Positions 18,396 through 27,929 of a stretch of 64,000 nt of DNA are shown here, piece by piece (position 1 is the first letter of the stretch; the number at the start of each line of letters is the position of its first letter). Where the stretch lies: positions 124,001 to 188,000 of the forward strand of contig JACKIN010000003.1 of NCBI GenBank assembly GCA_020638495.1, written 5' to 3'. This stretch comes from Geminicoccaceae bacterium. GTDB lineage: Bacteria > Pseudomonadota > Alphaproteobacteria > Geminicoccales > Geminicoccaceae. Position numbers and translations under genes: made by a program. The notes under the pieces are model-generated. The model did not search any database. It was given only the letters and a program-made list of their open reading frames with translations, and was not told the DNA's origin.

Positions 18396-18922
18396 CGCTT
18401 CAGGCTCTCGAGGAGTGGCAGGATGGTCCGCTCGAGGTCGCGCGGCTGCAGCGGGCCCACATGCTTGTGGACGATGGTGCCGTCGGCATCGATCACATAG
18501 GTCTCGGGCACGCCGTAGACGCCCCAGTCGATGCCGACCCGGCCGTCCTGGTCGCGGCCGACGCGGGCGAAGGGATCGCCCAGCTCGGCGAGCCAGGCGA
18601 GCGCGTCCTCGGGCTTGTCCTTGTAGTTGATGCCATGCACCGTCACGCCCGCCTCGGCCAGCCGGTCGATGATCGGGTGCTCGATCCGGCAGGGCACGCA
18701 CCAGGAGGCGAAGAAGTTGACGAGCATCGGCCCGCCGCCGAGATCGGCCCGGGCGAAGCCGGCGTCGTCGCGACCCGGCAAGGGGGGCAGCGCGAAGTCG
18801 GGGGCCGGGCGGTCGAGCAGGGCCGAGGGCAAGGTGGACGGATCGCGGGTCAGGCCGATGGCGAGGAAGCCGGCGATGGCGACGAAGACCAGGGCCGGGA
18901 CGACGAACAGGAGGCGACGCAT
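18392..18922 (-). CDS. ccmG: Thiol:disulfide interchange protein CcmG/DsbE
   Basis: 176 aa membrane-anchored periplasmic thioredoxin. One N-terminal anchor (about 4-24), then the thioredoxin fold with WCVPC (C75, C78) and the cis-Pro segment GVYGVPETYVID. It keeps CcmH reduced during cytochrome c maturation. It lies between ccmF (17 bp upstream) and ccmH (4-bp overlap). Confidence 0.95.
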   Translation of the reverse strand: MRRLLFVVPALVFVAIAGFLAIGLTRDPSTLPSALLDRPAPDFALPPLPGRDDAGFARADLGGGPMLVNFFASWCVPCRIEHPIIDRLAEAGVTVHGINYKDKPEDALAWLAELGDPFARVGRDQDGRVGIDWGVYGVPETYVIDADGTIVHKHVGPLQPRDLERTILPLLESLKR

Positions 18923-18939
18923 GCGCGATGCAGCTCCGT

Positions 18940-20940
18940 TCAGGCGCCGACGGGGTCGGGGAGATCCGGCCGGCCGCCCCGCCGGGCCGCCGCCGTCGTC
19001 GGCGCGCCGACCCTGAGGCGCCGGTCGAGGAGGGAGACGAGCCCCCCCAGCGCCATGATGCCGACCCCGCCCCAGATCCAGATGACGAAGGGGTTGATGT
19101 AGAGGCGGACCGCCCAGGCCCCGTCGGGGGTCCGGTCGCCGAGCACGAAGTAGAGATCGCGCCAGAGATTGGTGTGGATGCCGGCCTCGGTGGTCGGCTG
19201 GCCCTCGACCGGGAAGAAGCGTTTTTCCGAGTGGAGCGTGGCGACCGGCAGGCCGCCGCTGGTGGTCTCGAAGGTGGCGCGGAGCGCCGAGTAGTTCGGC
19301 CCCTGGCGTTCATCGACGCCGGCGAATCGCACCTCGTAGCGGCCGATCGTGGTGGTCTCGCCCGGCCGCATCGCGAGGAGACGCTCCTCCTGCAGCGTGC
19401 TGGACGCGGTGATGCCGACGATCAGCACGCCGAGCCCGGCATGGGCGATGGTGACGGCGAAGGCGCTGGCGGGGAGCCCCTTCAGACGCTGCCAGGTCCG
19501 GCCGGGTGCGAGCTCGAGGAGCCCGACCCGGGCGGCGAGGTCGGTGACGGACCCGCCGATCAGCCAGACTGCGAGGCCGAAGCCCAGCGCCGCACCGAGG
19601 CTCTGCGGCGACACCAGCACGAGATAGAGCGCCATGGTGGCCAGGGCCGCCGCCACCGCGAGGCGGAGGCGACGAAAGGCCCCCATGAGGTTGCCGCGCT
19701 TCCAGGCGAGCGTGGCGCCGATCGGCACGGCGAGCAGGAGCGGCAGCATGAGCGGCACGAAGGTGGCGTTGAAGAAGGGCGGCCCGACGGAGATCTTCGC
19801 CCCGCCGACGACCTCGAGCGCCAGCGGGTAGAGGGTGCCGAGCAGCACCGTGGCGGTGGCCGTCGCCAGGAGGAGGTTGTTCAAAAGCAGCCCGCCCTCC
19901 CGGCTGACCGGGGCGAAATGGCCGCCCGGCTGCATGGCGGGTGCCCGGAGCGCGAACATGGCGAGCGAGCCGCCGATGGCGATCACCAAGAGCGCCAGGA
20001 TGAAGACGCCGCGGCTGGGATCGACGGCGAAGGCATGGACCGAGGTGAGCACGCCCGAGCGGACGAGGAAGGTGCCGAGCAGCGAGAGCGAGAAGGCGAG
20101 GATGGCGAGCAGGATGGTCCAGCTCTTCAGCGTGTCGCGCTTCTCGACGACGATCGCCGAATGCAGCAGGGCCGTGGCCGCGAGCCAGGGCATGAAGCTG
20201 GCGTTCTCGACCGGGTCCCAGAACCACCAGCCGCCCCAGCCGAGCTCGTAATAGGCCCACCAGGAGCCGAGCGCGATGCCGAGCGTGAGCGCGACCCAGG
20301 CGACCAGCGTCCAGGGCCGCACCCAGCGTGCCCAGCTCGCGTCCACCCGGCCCTCGATCAGGGCCGCCATGGCGAAGGAGAAGGTCACCGAGAGGCCGAC
20401 ATATCCTAGGTAGAGCATGGGCGGATGGAAGGCGAGGCCGGGATCCTGGAGGATCGGGTTGAGGCCGGTGCCGTCCAGCGGCGCCGGCACCAGCCGCTCG
20501 AAGGGGTTGGAGGTGAAGAGCATGAAGAGCAGGAATCCCGTGCCGATCAGCCCCTGCACGGCGAGCGTGCGGGCCTTGAACGGCAAGGGCAGGTTGCGGC
20601 CGAAAAGGGCAACGGCGGCGCCGAAGAGGGCGAGGATCCAGACCCAGAGGACGAGCGAGCCCTCGTGATTCCCCCAGACGCCGCTGATCTTGTAGAGCAG
20701 CGGCTTGGCCGAGTGACTGTTCTCGTAGACATTGAGCAGCGAGAAATCGGACGTGACGTAGGCGTTGGTGAGGGCAGCGAGCGCCAGGGTGACGCAGGCG
20801 AGCTGGCCGACCGCCGCCGTGGAGCCCAGCCGCATCAGCGCCAGGTCGTGGCGGGCGGCACCGAGGAACGGCAGGCTGCCCTGGGCGATGGCGAGGCCGA
20901 GCGCCATGACCAGCGCGAAATGACCGAGCTCGGCGATCAC
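18940..20940 (-). CDS. ccmF: Haem lyase subunit CcmF
   Basis: 666 aa polytopic membrane protein of the haem handling family. The Trp-rich WWD signature is at 235-247 (WGGWWFWDPVENA). Conserved periplasmic His-bearing loops are GVWGNHEGSL (88-97) and AFHPPMLYLGYV. The protein takes haem from CcmE and ligates it to apocytochrome c together with CcmH and CcmI. The length is normal (about 650-670 aa). It overlaps ccmE by 4 bp. Confidence 0.96.
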   Translation of the reverse strand: MIAELGHFALVMALGLAIAQGSLPFLGAARHDLALMRLGSTAAVGQLACVTLALAALTNAYVTSDFSLLNVYENSHSAKPLLYKISGVWGNHEGSLVLWVWILALFGAAVALFGRNLPLPFKARTLAVQGLIGTGFLLFMLFTSNPFERLVPAPLDGTGLNPILQDPGLAFHPPMLYLGYVGLSVTFSFAMAALIEGRVDASWARWVRPWTLVAWVALTLGIALGSWWAYYELGWGGWWFWDPVENASFMPWLAATALLHSAIVVEKRDTLKSWTILLAILAFSLSLLGTFLVRSGVLTSVHAFAVDPSRGVFILALLVIAIGGSLAMFALRAPAMQPGGHFAPVSREGGLLLNNLLLATATATVLLGTLYPLALEVVGGAKISVGPPFFNATFVPLMLPLLLAVPIGATLAWKRGNLMGAFRRLRLAVAAALATMALYLVLVSPQSLGAALGFGLAVWLIGGSVTDLAARVGLLELAPGRTWQRLKGLPASAFAVTIAHAGLGVLIVGITASSTLQEERLLAMRPGETTTIGRYEVRFAGVDERQGPNYSALRATFETTSGGLPVATLHSEKRFFPVEGQPTTEAGIHTNLWRDLYFVLGDRTPDGAWAVRLYINPFVIWIWGGVGIMALGGLVSLLDRRLRVGAPTTAAARRGGRPDLPDPVGA

Positions 20941-21422
20941 TGGCTCACCCCGTCGGCCGGCGCGTCGCCCGCCGCTTCATTGTGCTGCCAGTAACCGGCC
21001 TCCTTCAGGGCGTCCGTGACCTCGCGCGGCATGTAGTTCTCGTCGTGCTTCGCCAGGATCTCGCTGGCGCTCAGGACCGGTTCGGCGCCGGCGGACACGA
21101 GCGTGCCCTGGGCGACGATGCCCTGCCCCTCGCGGAAGAGGTCCGGCAGGATGCCCTGATAGTGGACCTCGATCTCGTTCGCCGTGTCGGTCAGCCGAAA
21201 GGCGACGCTGCCGTCGCTCTCGCGCCTGATGCTGCCGTCCACCACGAGGCCGCCGACGCGGAAATTGCGGTCCACGGCCACCTCACCACCGACGATCTGG
21301 GTCGGCGTGACGAAGAACGCGATCTTGTCCCCGAGCGCTGTCAGGGTGAGCGCCGTGGCGCCGCCGAGCAAAAGGAGGGCAAGGCCGATCAGCACGAGGC
21401 GCTGGCGTTTGCGAAACCGCAT
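20937..21422 (-). CDS. ccmE: Haem chaperone CcmE
   Basis: 161 aa membrane-anchored periplasmic protein that carries haem covalently on a histidine. The anchor is at 9-28. The OB-fold barrel follows (FRVGGLVVDGSI). The haem site is AKHDENYMP, with H126 and Y130 equivalent to the E. coli pair H130/Y134. It ends in an Ala/Asp-rich tail. It begins 6 bp after the ccmD stop. Confidence 0.96.
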   Translation of the reverse strand: MRFRKRQRLVLIGLALLLLGGATALTLTALGDKIAFFVTPTQIVGGEVAVDRNFRVGGLVVDGSIRRESDGSVAFRLTDTANEIEVHYQGILPDLFREGQGIVAQGTLVSAGAEPVLSASEILAKHDENYMPREVTDALKEAGYWQHNEAAGDAPADGVSQ

Positions 21423-21428
21423 CTGCCC

Positions 21429-21659
21429 TCACGAGCCGGACGAAGGGCCGGGCTGCCCGTCGGCGCGGACAGCGACCAGCCGTCGCACCGGACGCCCGGC
21501 ATCGCCCGACCGGACCCGGCGGCGCAGCTCCATGAGCTCGGTGCCGCGCTGCCGCTGCTGCCGCCAGCTCTGCCAGGCCAGCCCGAGCGTCAGGACGAGG
21601 GTGAAGCCGAACGCCGACCAGACATAGCCGCCGTAGCCCCCCATTTCGATGAACTCCAA
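21429..21659 (-). CDS. ccmD: Haem exporter protein CcmD (TTG start)
   Basis: 76 aa small membrane protein. GGYGGYVWSAFGFTLVLTLG followed by a basic cytoplasmic helix (AWQSWRQQRQRGTELMELRR) is typical of CcmD, which releases holo-CcmE from the CcmABC complex. The start is set by a very good Shine-Dalgarno sequence, GGGAGGT at 21665-21671, 5 nt before TTG 21659. The next ATG (21644) would be 20 nt from it. The acidic/Gly-rich tail is longer than in enteric CcmD. ccmABC are not adjacent. Confidence 0.85.
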   Translation of the reverse strand: MEFIEMGGYGGYVWSAFGFTLVLTLGLAWQSWRQQRQRGTELMELRRRVRSGDAGRPVRRLVAVRADGQPGPSSGS

Positions 21660-21727
21660 GCGCGACCTCCCAAGAAGCTCGTCCGCCAGCCGGATGCCGT
21701 TCACGCATTCGCCGCAACACACTATAG

Positions 21728-24607
21728 ATGGAATCTCGTGTAAAGGCGTCCAGGCGGCGGCGCGAGACGATCGGACGCAGCGCTTGCCGCCCCTCCCCCC
21801 GTCCTACGGTTGAAGGTGCCGCCACCCCTGTCATGTCGCTGCTCGCCCCCGATCTCCAGCCGCGCCCCGAGCTGACCTGCCGTCAGCAGATCGGGGCCCC
21901 CCTGCCCGAGGACGAGCAGGCGGAATCCGCGACGGCCGTGCTGGCGCGGATGCGCGAGCTGCTGGGTGAGAGCGAGCGGCGGCTGGAGGCCGGGTTCGCC
22001 GAGGAGGGCGATGGCGAGCGCGTCGTCCGCGAGCGGGCACGGCTGCTCGACGGTCTCCTCGCCGGTGCCCTCGATTTCGCCGAGAGCCAGCTCTTTCGGG
22101 TCGCCAACCCGACCCGCGGCGAGGAGATGGCGCTGCTCGCCGTCGGCGGCTACGGCCGTGGCGAGCTGGCGCCGCACTCCGACGTCGACGTGCTCTTTCT
22201 CTATCCCTACAAGCCGACGCCGCATCTCGAGCAGATGACCGAGTTCCTGCTCTACCGGCTCTGGGACCTGGGGCTCAAGGTCGGTCAGGCGACGCGCTCT
22301 TTGAACGAATGCATCAAGCTCGCCAAGAGCGATCTCACCATCCGCACCACGCTGCTCGAGACCCGGCTGCTCTGGGGCTCGCAGCGGCTCACCCGCGAGC
22401 TGGAGGGGCGGTTTCGCGCCGAGGTCTGCAAGGGCCACGAGCCCGAGTTCATCGAGGCCAAGCTCGCCGAGCGCGATGCCCGCCACCGGCGCACCGGCGA
22501 CAGCCGCTACCTGCTCGAGCCGAACATCAAGGACGGCAAGGGCGGCCTGCGCGACCTGCACACCCTGATCTGGCTCGCCCGCTTCATCTACGACATCGCC
22601 GACTGGGACGACCTCGTCCGGCACGGTGTCCTGAGCCGCGCCGAGCTCAACGGCTTCCTCCGCTCGCGGCGGTTCCTCTGGACCGTCCGCTGCCACCTCC
22701 ACTACCTCACCGGCCGCGCCGAGGAGCGGCTGACCTTCGACCTGCAGCCGGAGATCGCGCGCCGCATGGGGTATCGTGACCGGCCGCGCACGCTCGGCGT
22801 CGAGCGCTTCATGAAGAGCTACTACCTCGTCGCCAAGGAGGTGGGCTCGCTGACGCGGCTGGTCTGTGCCGCGCTCGAGGAGCAGCACAAGCGGCGCCCG
22901 CGCTTCGCCCTGCCGCGCTTCGGCCCGAGCCAGCGGCGGATCGGCGGCTTCGTCGTCCAGGGCAGCCGCCTGGCGCTCGCCGATCCCAAGCTCTTCCAGA
23001 CCCGGCCCATCGCCATGCTCGAGCTCTTCCACACGGCGCAGGCCCGCGAGCTCGACATCCATCCCATGGCGCTCACCGCCCTGGCGCAGAACCTGCGCCG
23101 CGTCGACCGCCAGCTGTGCCAGAGCCCCGAGGCGAACCGCCTCTTCATCGAGATGCTGACCAGCCGCAAGGACCCGGCGCAGACGCTCACGCGGCTCAAC
23201 GAGGCGGGTGTCCTCGGCCGGTTGGTGCCGGATTTCGGCCGGGTCGTCGCCCAGATGCAGCACAATCTCTACCACGTCTTCACGGTGGACGAGCACACCA
23301 TCCGGGTGATCGACAACCTGCACAGGATCGAGGAAGGCACGCTCGAGGCCGATCACCCGCTGTCGACGCGCATCCTGCCGCAGCTGACGTCGCGCACCGA
23401 GCTCTACGTCGCCGCCTTCCTGCACGATGTCGGCAAGGGCCGCGGCGGCGACCACAGCGAGGTTGGCGCGCGCATCGCAGAGAGGCTCGGCCCCCGTCTC
23501 GGCCTCGGCCAGGCGGGCACGGAGACCGTCGCGTGGCTCGTCCGCCACCACCTCGTGCTCAGCAATTTCGCCTTCAAGCGCGACAGCGAGGACCCGAAGA
23601 CCCTGCAGGATCTGGTCGCCATCGTGCAGTCCCCGGAGCGCCTGCGCCTGCTCCTGGTCCTGACGGTGGCCGACATCCGCGCTGTCGGCCCCGGTGTCTG
23701 GAACGGCTGGAAGGGCCAGCTCCTGCGCGAGCTCTACCACGAGGCCGAGGCGGCGATGGCCTCGGGCGACCTGCACGGCCGGCGCCGGGAGCGGATCGAG
23801 CGGGCCCGCGCCAGCCTGGCCGAGGCGCTCCTCGCCGGCGGCGACGGCGACCGGTGGACGTCGGCCGAGGTCGAGACCTACACCGCCCTGCACGATCCGC
23901 GCTACTGGCTCGGCGTGGCAGAGGACGCGCATCTGCGGCATGCGAGGCTGGTGCGCCGGGCGCAAACACAGAAGCTGCCGCTGGCCGTCGATTTCCATGT
24001 GGACGAGTTTAGGGCCCGCACCGAGATCACCGTCTACGCGGCCGACCATCCCGGCCTCTTCATGAAGGTGGCGGGTGCGCTGGCGCTGAGCGGTGTCAGC
24101 ATCGTCGACGCGCACATCTTCACGACGGCGGACGGCATGGCGCTGGACACGCTCGGCGTCCAGGACGCGGAGCGCCAGGCGGCGGTCGACGACGAGGCGC
24201 GCTTCGGCCGCATCGAGCGCAACATCCGCAAGGTCCTGCAGGGCGAGGTCTGGCTCGAGAAGGAGCTCGCCGGCCGCCGCTCCCTGCCACCCCGGACCGA
24301 GGTCTTCACGGTGGAGCCCCGGGTGCTCGTCAACAACCAGGCGAGCAGCACGCACAGCGTCATCGAGGTCAATGGCCGCGACCGCCCGGGCCTCCTCTTC
24401 GCCCTGGCCAAGGTCCTGAAGGAGCGCGGCCTCGTCATCCACAGCGCCCATATCAGCACCTATGGCGAGCGGGTCGTCGACGTCTTCTACGTCAAGGACG
24501 TGTTCGGCCTGAAGGTGGCGAGCCCGGCCAAGCTGAAGCGGCTCCGGAACGAGCTCGAGGCGGCGCTGGCGGAGCCGGCCGACAGGGCTTCCGGCAAATC
24601 GGGATGA
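21728..24607 (+). CDS. glnD: Bifunctional PII uridylyltransferase/uridylyl-removing enzyme
   Basis: 959 aa nitrogen sensor that uridylylates PII at low glutamine and removes UMP at high glutamine. Domains: nucleotidyltransferase with GGYGRGEL and SDVDVLF (140-157), GlnD-type helical region, HD domain with FLHDVGKGRGGDHSEVG (about 563-579), and two C-terminal ACT domains (about 766 and 875; both contain a DRPGLL/DHPGLF-type signature) that bind glutamine. The start is uncertain: ATG 21728 is the first, but TATAG directly before it looks like a -10 box, in which case ATG 21833 (924 aa) would be used. It is divergent from ccmD. Confidence 0.95.
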   Translation: MESRVKASRRRRETIGRSACRPSPRPTVEGAATPVMSLLAPDLQPRPELTCRQQIGAPLPEDEQAESATAVLARMRELLGESERRLEAGFAEEGDGERVVRERARLLDGLLAGALDFAESQLFRVANPTRGEEMALLAVGGYGRGELAPHSDVDVLFLYPYKPTPHLEQMTEFLLYRLWDLGLKVGQATRSLNECIKLAKSDLTIRTTLLETRLLWGSQRLTRELEGRFRAEVCKGHEPEFIEAKLAERDARHRRTGDSRYLLEPNIKDGKGGLRDLHTLIWLARFIYDIADWDDLVRHGVLSRAELNGFLRSRRFLWTVRCHLHYLTGRAEERLTFDLQPEIARRMGYRDRPRTLGVERFMKSYYLVAKEVGSLTRLVCAALEEQHKRRPRFALPRFGPSQRRIGGFVVQGSRLALADPKLFQTRPIAMLELFHTAQARELDIHPMALTALAQNLRRVDRQLCQSPEANRLFIEMLTSRKDPAQTLTRLNEAGVLGRLVPDFGRVVAQMQHNLYHVFTVDEHTIRVIDNLHRIEEGTLEADHPLSTRILPQLTSRTELYVAAFLHDVGKGRGGDHSEVGARIAERLGPRLGLGQAGTETVAWLVRHHLVLSNFAFKRDSEDPKTLQDLVAIVQSPERLRLLLVLTVADIRAVGPGVWNGWKGQLLRELYHEAEAAMASGDLHGRRRERIERARASLAEALLAGGDGDRWTSAEVETYTALHDPRYWLGVAEDAHLRHARLVRRAQTQKLPLAVDFHVDEFRARTEITVYAADHPGLFMKVAGALALSGVSIVDAHIFTTADGMALDTLGVQDAERQAAVDDEARFGRIERNIRKVLQGEVWLEKELAGRRSLPPRTEVFTVEPRVLVNNQASSTHSVIEVNGRDRPGLLFALAKVLKERGLVIHSAHISTYGERVVDVFYVKDVFGLKVASPAKLKRLRNELEAALAEPADRASGKSG

Positions 24608-24614
24608 ACCACGC

Positions 24615-26165
24615 TTGAACATCGTCAAGGCGACGCTGACCGTGGGCTCGTTCACGGCGATCTCGCGCGTGCTGGGCTTCGTGCGCGATCTCCTGATCGC
24701 CGCCGTGCTCGGCGCCGGAGCCGCGGCGGACGCCTTCTTCGTCAGCTTCAAGCTCGCCAACCTGCTCCGCCGGCTGTTCGCCGAGGGCGCCTTCAACGCC
24801 GCCTTCGTCCCGCTCTTCGCCCGGGCGCTGGAGGGCGAGGGCGAGGAAGAGGCCCGGCGCTTCGCCGAGGAGGCGCTGGCGGTGATGACCGCCGTCCTGC
24901 TCGTCGTCGTCCTGGTCGCCGAGATCGCCATGCCCTGGCTGGTGCGGGGCCTGGCACCCGGCTTCGAGCCCGCTGGCGAGCGCTACGGCCTCGCCGTCGA
25001 GCTCAGCCGCATCACCTTCCCCTATCTCATGCTCATCTCGCTCGCCGCGCTCTTCAGCGGTGTTCTCAACTCGCTCGGCCGCTTCGCCGCCGCCGCCATC
25101 GCCCCCATCATCCTCAACGTGGTGCTGATCACCACACTGCTGCTGGCGAGCCTGCACCCGGCGACCCCGGCCCATGCCCTGGCCTGGGGGGTTTCCGTCG
25201 CCGGCGTGCTGCAGCTCGCCTGGGTGGCCGTTGCGGCGCGCCGCAACGGCATGGGTCTTAAGCTTCGCCGGCCACGGATGACCCCTCGCCTCAAGCGGCT
25301 CTTCCAGCTCATGCTGCCGGGGGCGATCGGCTCGGGCGTCTACCAGATCAACCTGATCGTCGACACATGGTTCGCCTCGCTCCTGCCGGTGGGGGCCGTC
25401 TCCTACCTCTTCTATGCCGACCGCCTGAACCAGCTGCCGCTCGGCATCATCGGCGTCGCCATCGGCACGGCGCTGCTGCCGATGCTCAGCCGCCAGCTCC
25501 GCGTCTCGGACTTCGCCAATGCATCGCGCACGCAGAACCGGGCGATCGAGATCGGCCTCCTCTTCACCCTGCCGGCGGCGGCCGGGCTGATCGTCCTGGC
25601 CGAGCCGATCATCGCCGTGCTCTTCGAGCGGGGTGCGTTCGGCCCGGCCGAGACGGCGGCCACGGCCGGGGCGCTCGTCGCCTTCTCGATCGGCCTGCCC
25701 GCCTATGTGCTGATCAAGGTCCTGGCGCCCGGCTTCTTCGCCCGCGAGGACACGGCGACACCGGTCAAGGTGGCGGCCCTTTGCCTCGTCGCCAACGTGC
25801 TCCTCATCCTCCTCCTGATCGGCCCGCTCCGCCATGTCGGCATCGCCTTGGCGACGGCCCTCTCGAACTGCCTCAACGTCGCCTGCCTCGCCTGGATCCT
25901 GCAGCGCAGGGGCCATCTGCACATCGACGAGCGGCTGCGCCGGATCGTGCCGCGGATCGTCGTCGCCACGGTCGCGATGGCGCTGATCCTCGTCGCCGCC
26001 CGCCTCGGGCTCGACTTCCTGCCCGCGGCCCTGCGCCTGATGGCGGCCATCGCGTCCGGCGGCCTCTGCTTCATCCTCGCCTGCCATTGGACAGGCGCCG
26101 CGGATTTCGCCGAGCTCAGGCGCATGGTCTCGCGCCGGCGGCCGGCAGCCGAGCCCGGCGCTTGA
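24615..26165 (+). CDS. murJ: Lipid II flippase MurJ (MviN)
   Basis: 516 aa polytopic inner-membrane protein of the MOP superfamily that moves lipid II across the membrane. The N-terminus (TVGSFTAISRVLGFVRDLLI), the FVSFKLANLLRRLFAEGAFNAAF block and LPGAIGSGVYQINLIVDT are characteristic, with about 14 hydrophobic segments. The start is TTG 24615, 7 bp after the glnD stop; no better start is in frame nearby. glnD-murJ-trpS is a common alphaproteobacterial order. Confidence 0.94.
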   Translation: MNIVKATLTVGSFTAISRVLGFVRDLLIAAVLGAGAAADAFFVSFKLANLLRRLFAEGAFNAAFVPLFARALEGEGEEEARRFAEEALAVMTAVLLVVVLVAEIAMPWLVRGLAPGFEPAGERYGLAVELSRITFPYLMLISLAALFSGVLNSLGRFAAAAIAPIILNVVLITTLLLASLHPATPAHALAWGVSVAGVLQLAWVAVAARRNGMGLKLRRPRMTPRLKRLFQLMLPGAIGSGVYQINLIVDTWFASLLPVGAVSYLFYADRLNQLPLGIIGVAIGTALLPMLSRQLRVSDFANASRTQNRAIEIGLLFTLPAAAGLIVLAEPIIAVLFERGAFGPAETAATAGALVAFSIGLPAYVLIKVLAPGFFAREDTATPVKVAALCLVANVLLILLLIGPLRHVGIALATALSNCLNVACLAWILQRRGHLHIDERLRRIVPRIVVATVAMALILVAARLGLDFLPAALRLMAAIASGGLCFILACHWTGAADFAELRRMVSRRRPAAEPGA

Positions 26166-26227
26166 CACTGCCTCACTGCCGTGGCTCCAAGCGGCTCCAT
26201 GCTCGCTCGCAAGAGGTTGCCGTTTCG

Positions 26228-27229
26228 ATGCCCAGCACGTCCAGGAACCGCATTTTCTCCGGCATCCAGCCGACGCACGGCATTCAGCTCGGCAACTATC
26301 TCGGCGCCATCCGCAACTGGGTGAAGCAGCAGGACCAGTTCGAGTGCATCTACTGCATCGTCGACCAGCACGCGCTGACGACGGTGCAGAACGCCGACGA
26401 GATGCGCCGCAACACGCGCGAGATGGGGGCGGCGCTGATCGCCTCCGGCATCGACCCGGCCCGTTCGGTGCTCTTCGTGCAGAGCCGGGTCGAGGCGCAC
26501 AGCCGGCTCGCCTGGGTGCTGAATTGCGTGACACCCTTGGGCTGGGTCAACCGGATGACGCAGTTCAAGGAGAAGGCCGGCAAGCAGCGCGAGAACGCGC
26601 CGGTCGGGCTTTTCGTCTACCCGGTGCTGCAGGCGGCCGACATCCTGGCCTACCGGGCGACGCACGTGCCGGTCGGCGAGGACCAGAAGCAGCACCTCGA
26701 GCTCAGCCGCGACATCGCGGCCTCGTTCAACCGCCGCTTCGCCGAGGATTTCTTCCCGCTGCCGGAGCCGATGATCCAGGCCGAGGCGGCCAGGGTCATG
26801 TCGCTCAGGGACGGGACGAAGAAGATGAGCAAGTCGGATCCCTCGGACATGAGCCGGATCAATCTCACCGACGATGCCGACACCATCGCGAGCAAGATCA
26901 GGAAGGCCAAGTCCGACAGCATCCTCGGCATCAGCTACGATCCGGAGAACCGGCCCGAGGCGAGCAACCTGCTCACCATCTTCGCGGCTCTCTCCGATCG
27001 CGAGCGCGCCGACGTGGCGGCCGAGTACGAATCGGCGAGCTTCGCCAGCTTCAAGGAGCATCTGGCCGAGCTCTGCGTCGAGAAGCTGGCGCCGATCAAT
27101 GCCGAGATGCGTGGCCTGCTCGCCAATCCGGACCATATCGACGCCGTGCTCGGCGACGGCTCGGCCCGGGCCGACGCCCTGGCCCGCCCGATTGTCGACG
27201 CGGCCTATGAAGCGGTGGGCTTTCGCTGA
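26228..27229 (+). CDS. trpS: Tryptophanyl-tRNA synthetase
   Basis: 333 aa class I synthetase charging tRNA-Trp. It has the HIGH-equivalent THGIQLGNY (16-24), the Trp-binding region around YPVLQAADILAYRA and VPVGEDQKQHLELSRD, and KMSKS at 199-203. The length is normal. ATG 26228 follows the murJ stop by 62 bp; the longer frame upstream is a shadow of murJ. Confidence 0.97.
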   Translation: MPSTSRNRIFSGIQPTHGIQLGNYLGAIRNWVKQQDQFECIYCIVDQHALTTVQNADEMRRNTREMGAALIASGIDPARSVLFVQSRVEAHSRLAWVLNCVTPLGWVNRMTQFKEKAGKQRENAPVGLFVYPVLQAADILAYRATHVPVGEDQKQHLELSRDIAASFNRRFAEDFFPLPEPMIQAEAARVMSLRDGTKKMSKSDPSDMSRINLTDDADTIASKIRKAKSDSILGISYDPENRPEASNLLTIFAALSDRERADVAAEYESASFASFKEHLAELCVEKLAPINAEMRGLLANPDHIDAVLGDGSARADALARPIVDAAYEAVGFR

Positions 27230-27355
27230 CCGGCCCGCTTGCGATGCGGCGCCGGTGACGCCAAGTCTTGGCATGGCGAGACCGGCCGCCGCCGTGCCGG
27301 GACCGCCAGTCGACGACGCCGCGCACGCGCCCCCAGGGCCCCGAGGAGACGACGC

Positions 27356-27913
27356 ATGTTCATCCAGACCGAAGTGACCCCCAACCCGGCGACCCTCAAG
27401 TTCCTGCCCGGCCGTCCCGTCATGACCGAAGGCGTGGTCGATTTCACCGAGGCGGCCAAGGCCGAGGCGGTCTCGCCTTTGGCGGCCAGGCTCTTCGCCG
27501 TCGACGGCGTGGCCGGCGTCTATCTCGGCGCCGACTTCATCTCGGTCACCAAGAATTCCGCCGACGACTGGTACATGATGAAGCCGGCGGTGCTCGGCGC
27601 CATCATGGAGCACTTCATGTCGGATGATCCGGTGCTGGCCGCCGGCGCCGACATCGACGACGACGTCAAGGTCGACGAGGCCGACGCCACGGTGAAGCAG
27701 ATCAAGGAGCTGATCGACACGCGCGTCCGGCCCGCCGTGGCCCAGGACGGCGGCGACATCGTCTTCCAGGGCTTCGAGCGGGGCATCGTCTACCTGCACA
27801 TGCGCGGCGCCTGCTCGGGCTGCCCGAGCTCGGTCGTGACCCTGAAGAACGGGATCGAGAACCTCCTCAAGTACTACGTGCCCGAGGTGGTCGAGGTGCG
27901 CTCCGTCTCCTGA
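27356..27913 (+). CDS. Nfu-type Fe-S cluster scaffold protein
   Basis: 185 aa. An N-terminal Nfu/NFU1 domain (MFIQTEVTPNPATLKFLPG, then LFAVDGVAGVYLGADFISVTK) is followed by a C-terminal NifU-like domain (TRVRPAVAQDGGDIVFQGF) with the cluster-binding pair C153 and C156 (GACSGCPSS). It should carry [4Fe-4S] clusters to target proteins. ATG 27356 is preceded by GAGGAGA. The two-domain form is typical of alphaproteobacteria and mitochondria. Confidence 0.93.
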   Translation: MFIQTEVTPNPATLKFLPGRPVMTEGVVDFTEAAKAEAVSPLAARLFAVDGVAGVYLGADFISVTKNSADDWYMMKPAVLGAIMEHFMSDDPVLAAGADIDDDVKVDEADATVKQIKELIDTRVRPAVAQDGGDIVFQGFERGIVYLHMRGACSGCPSSVVTLKNGIENLLKYYVPEVVEVRSVS

Positions 27914-27929
27914 CGACGAAAGCGGGTCG

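Noticed and set aside
21722..24931. Minus-strand open frame of 1069 codons over glnD
   Set aside because: GlnD on the plus strand has all expected domains. The antisense frame is an artefact of high GC content.
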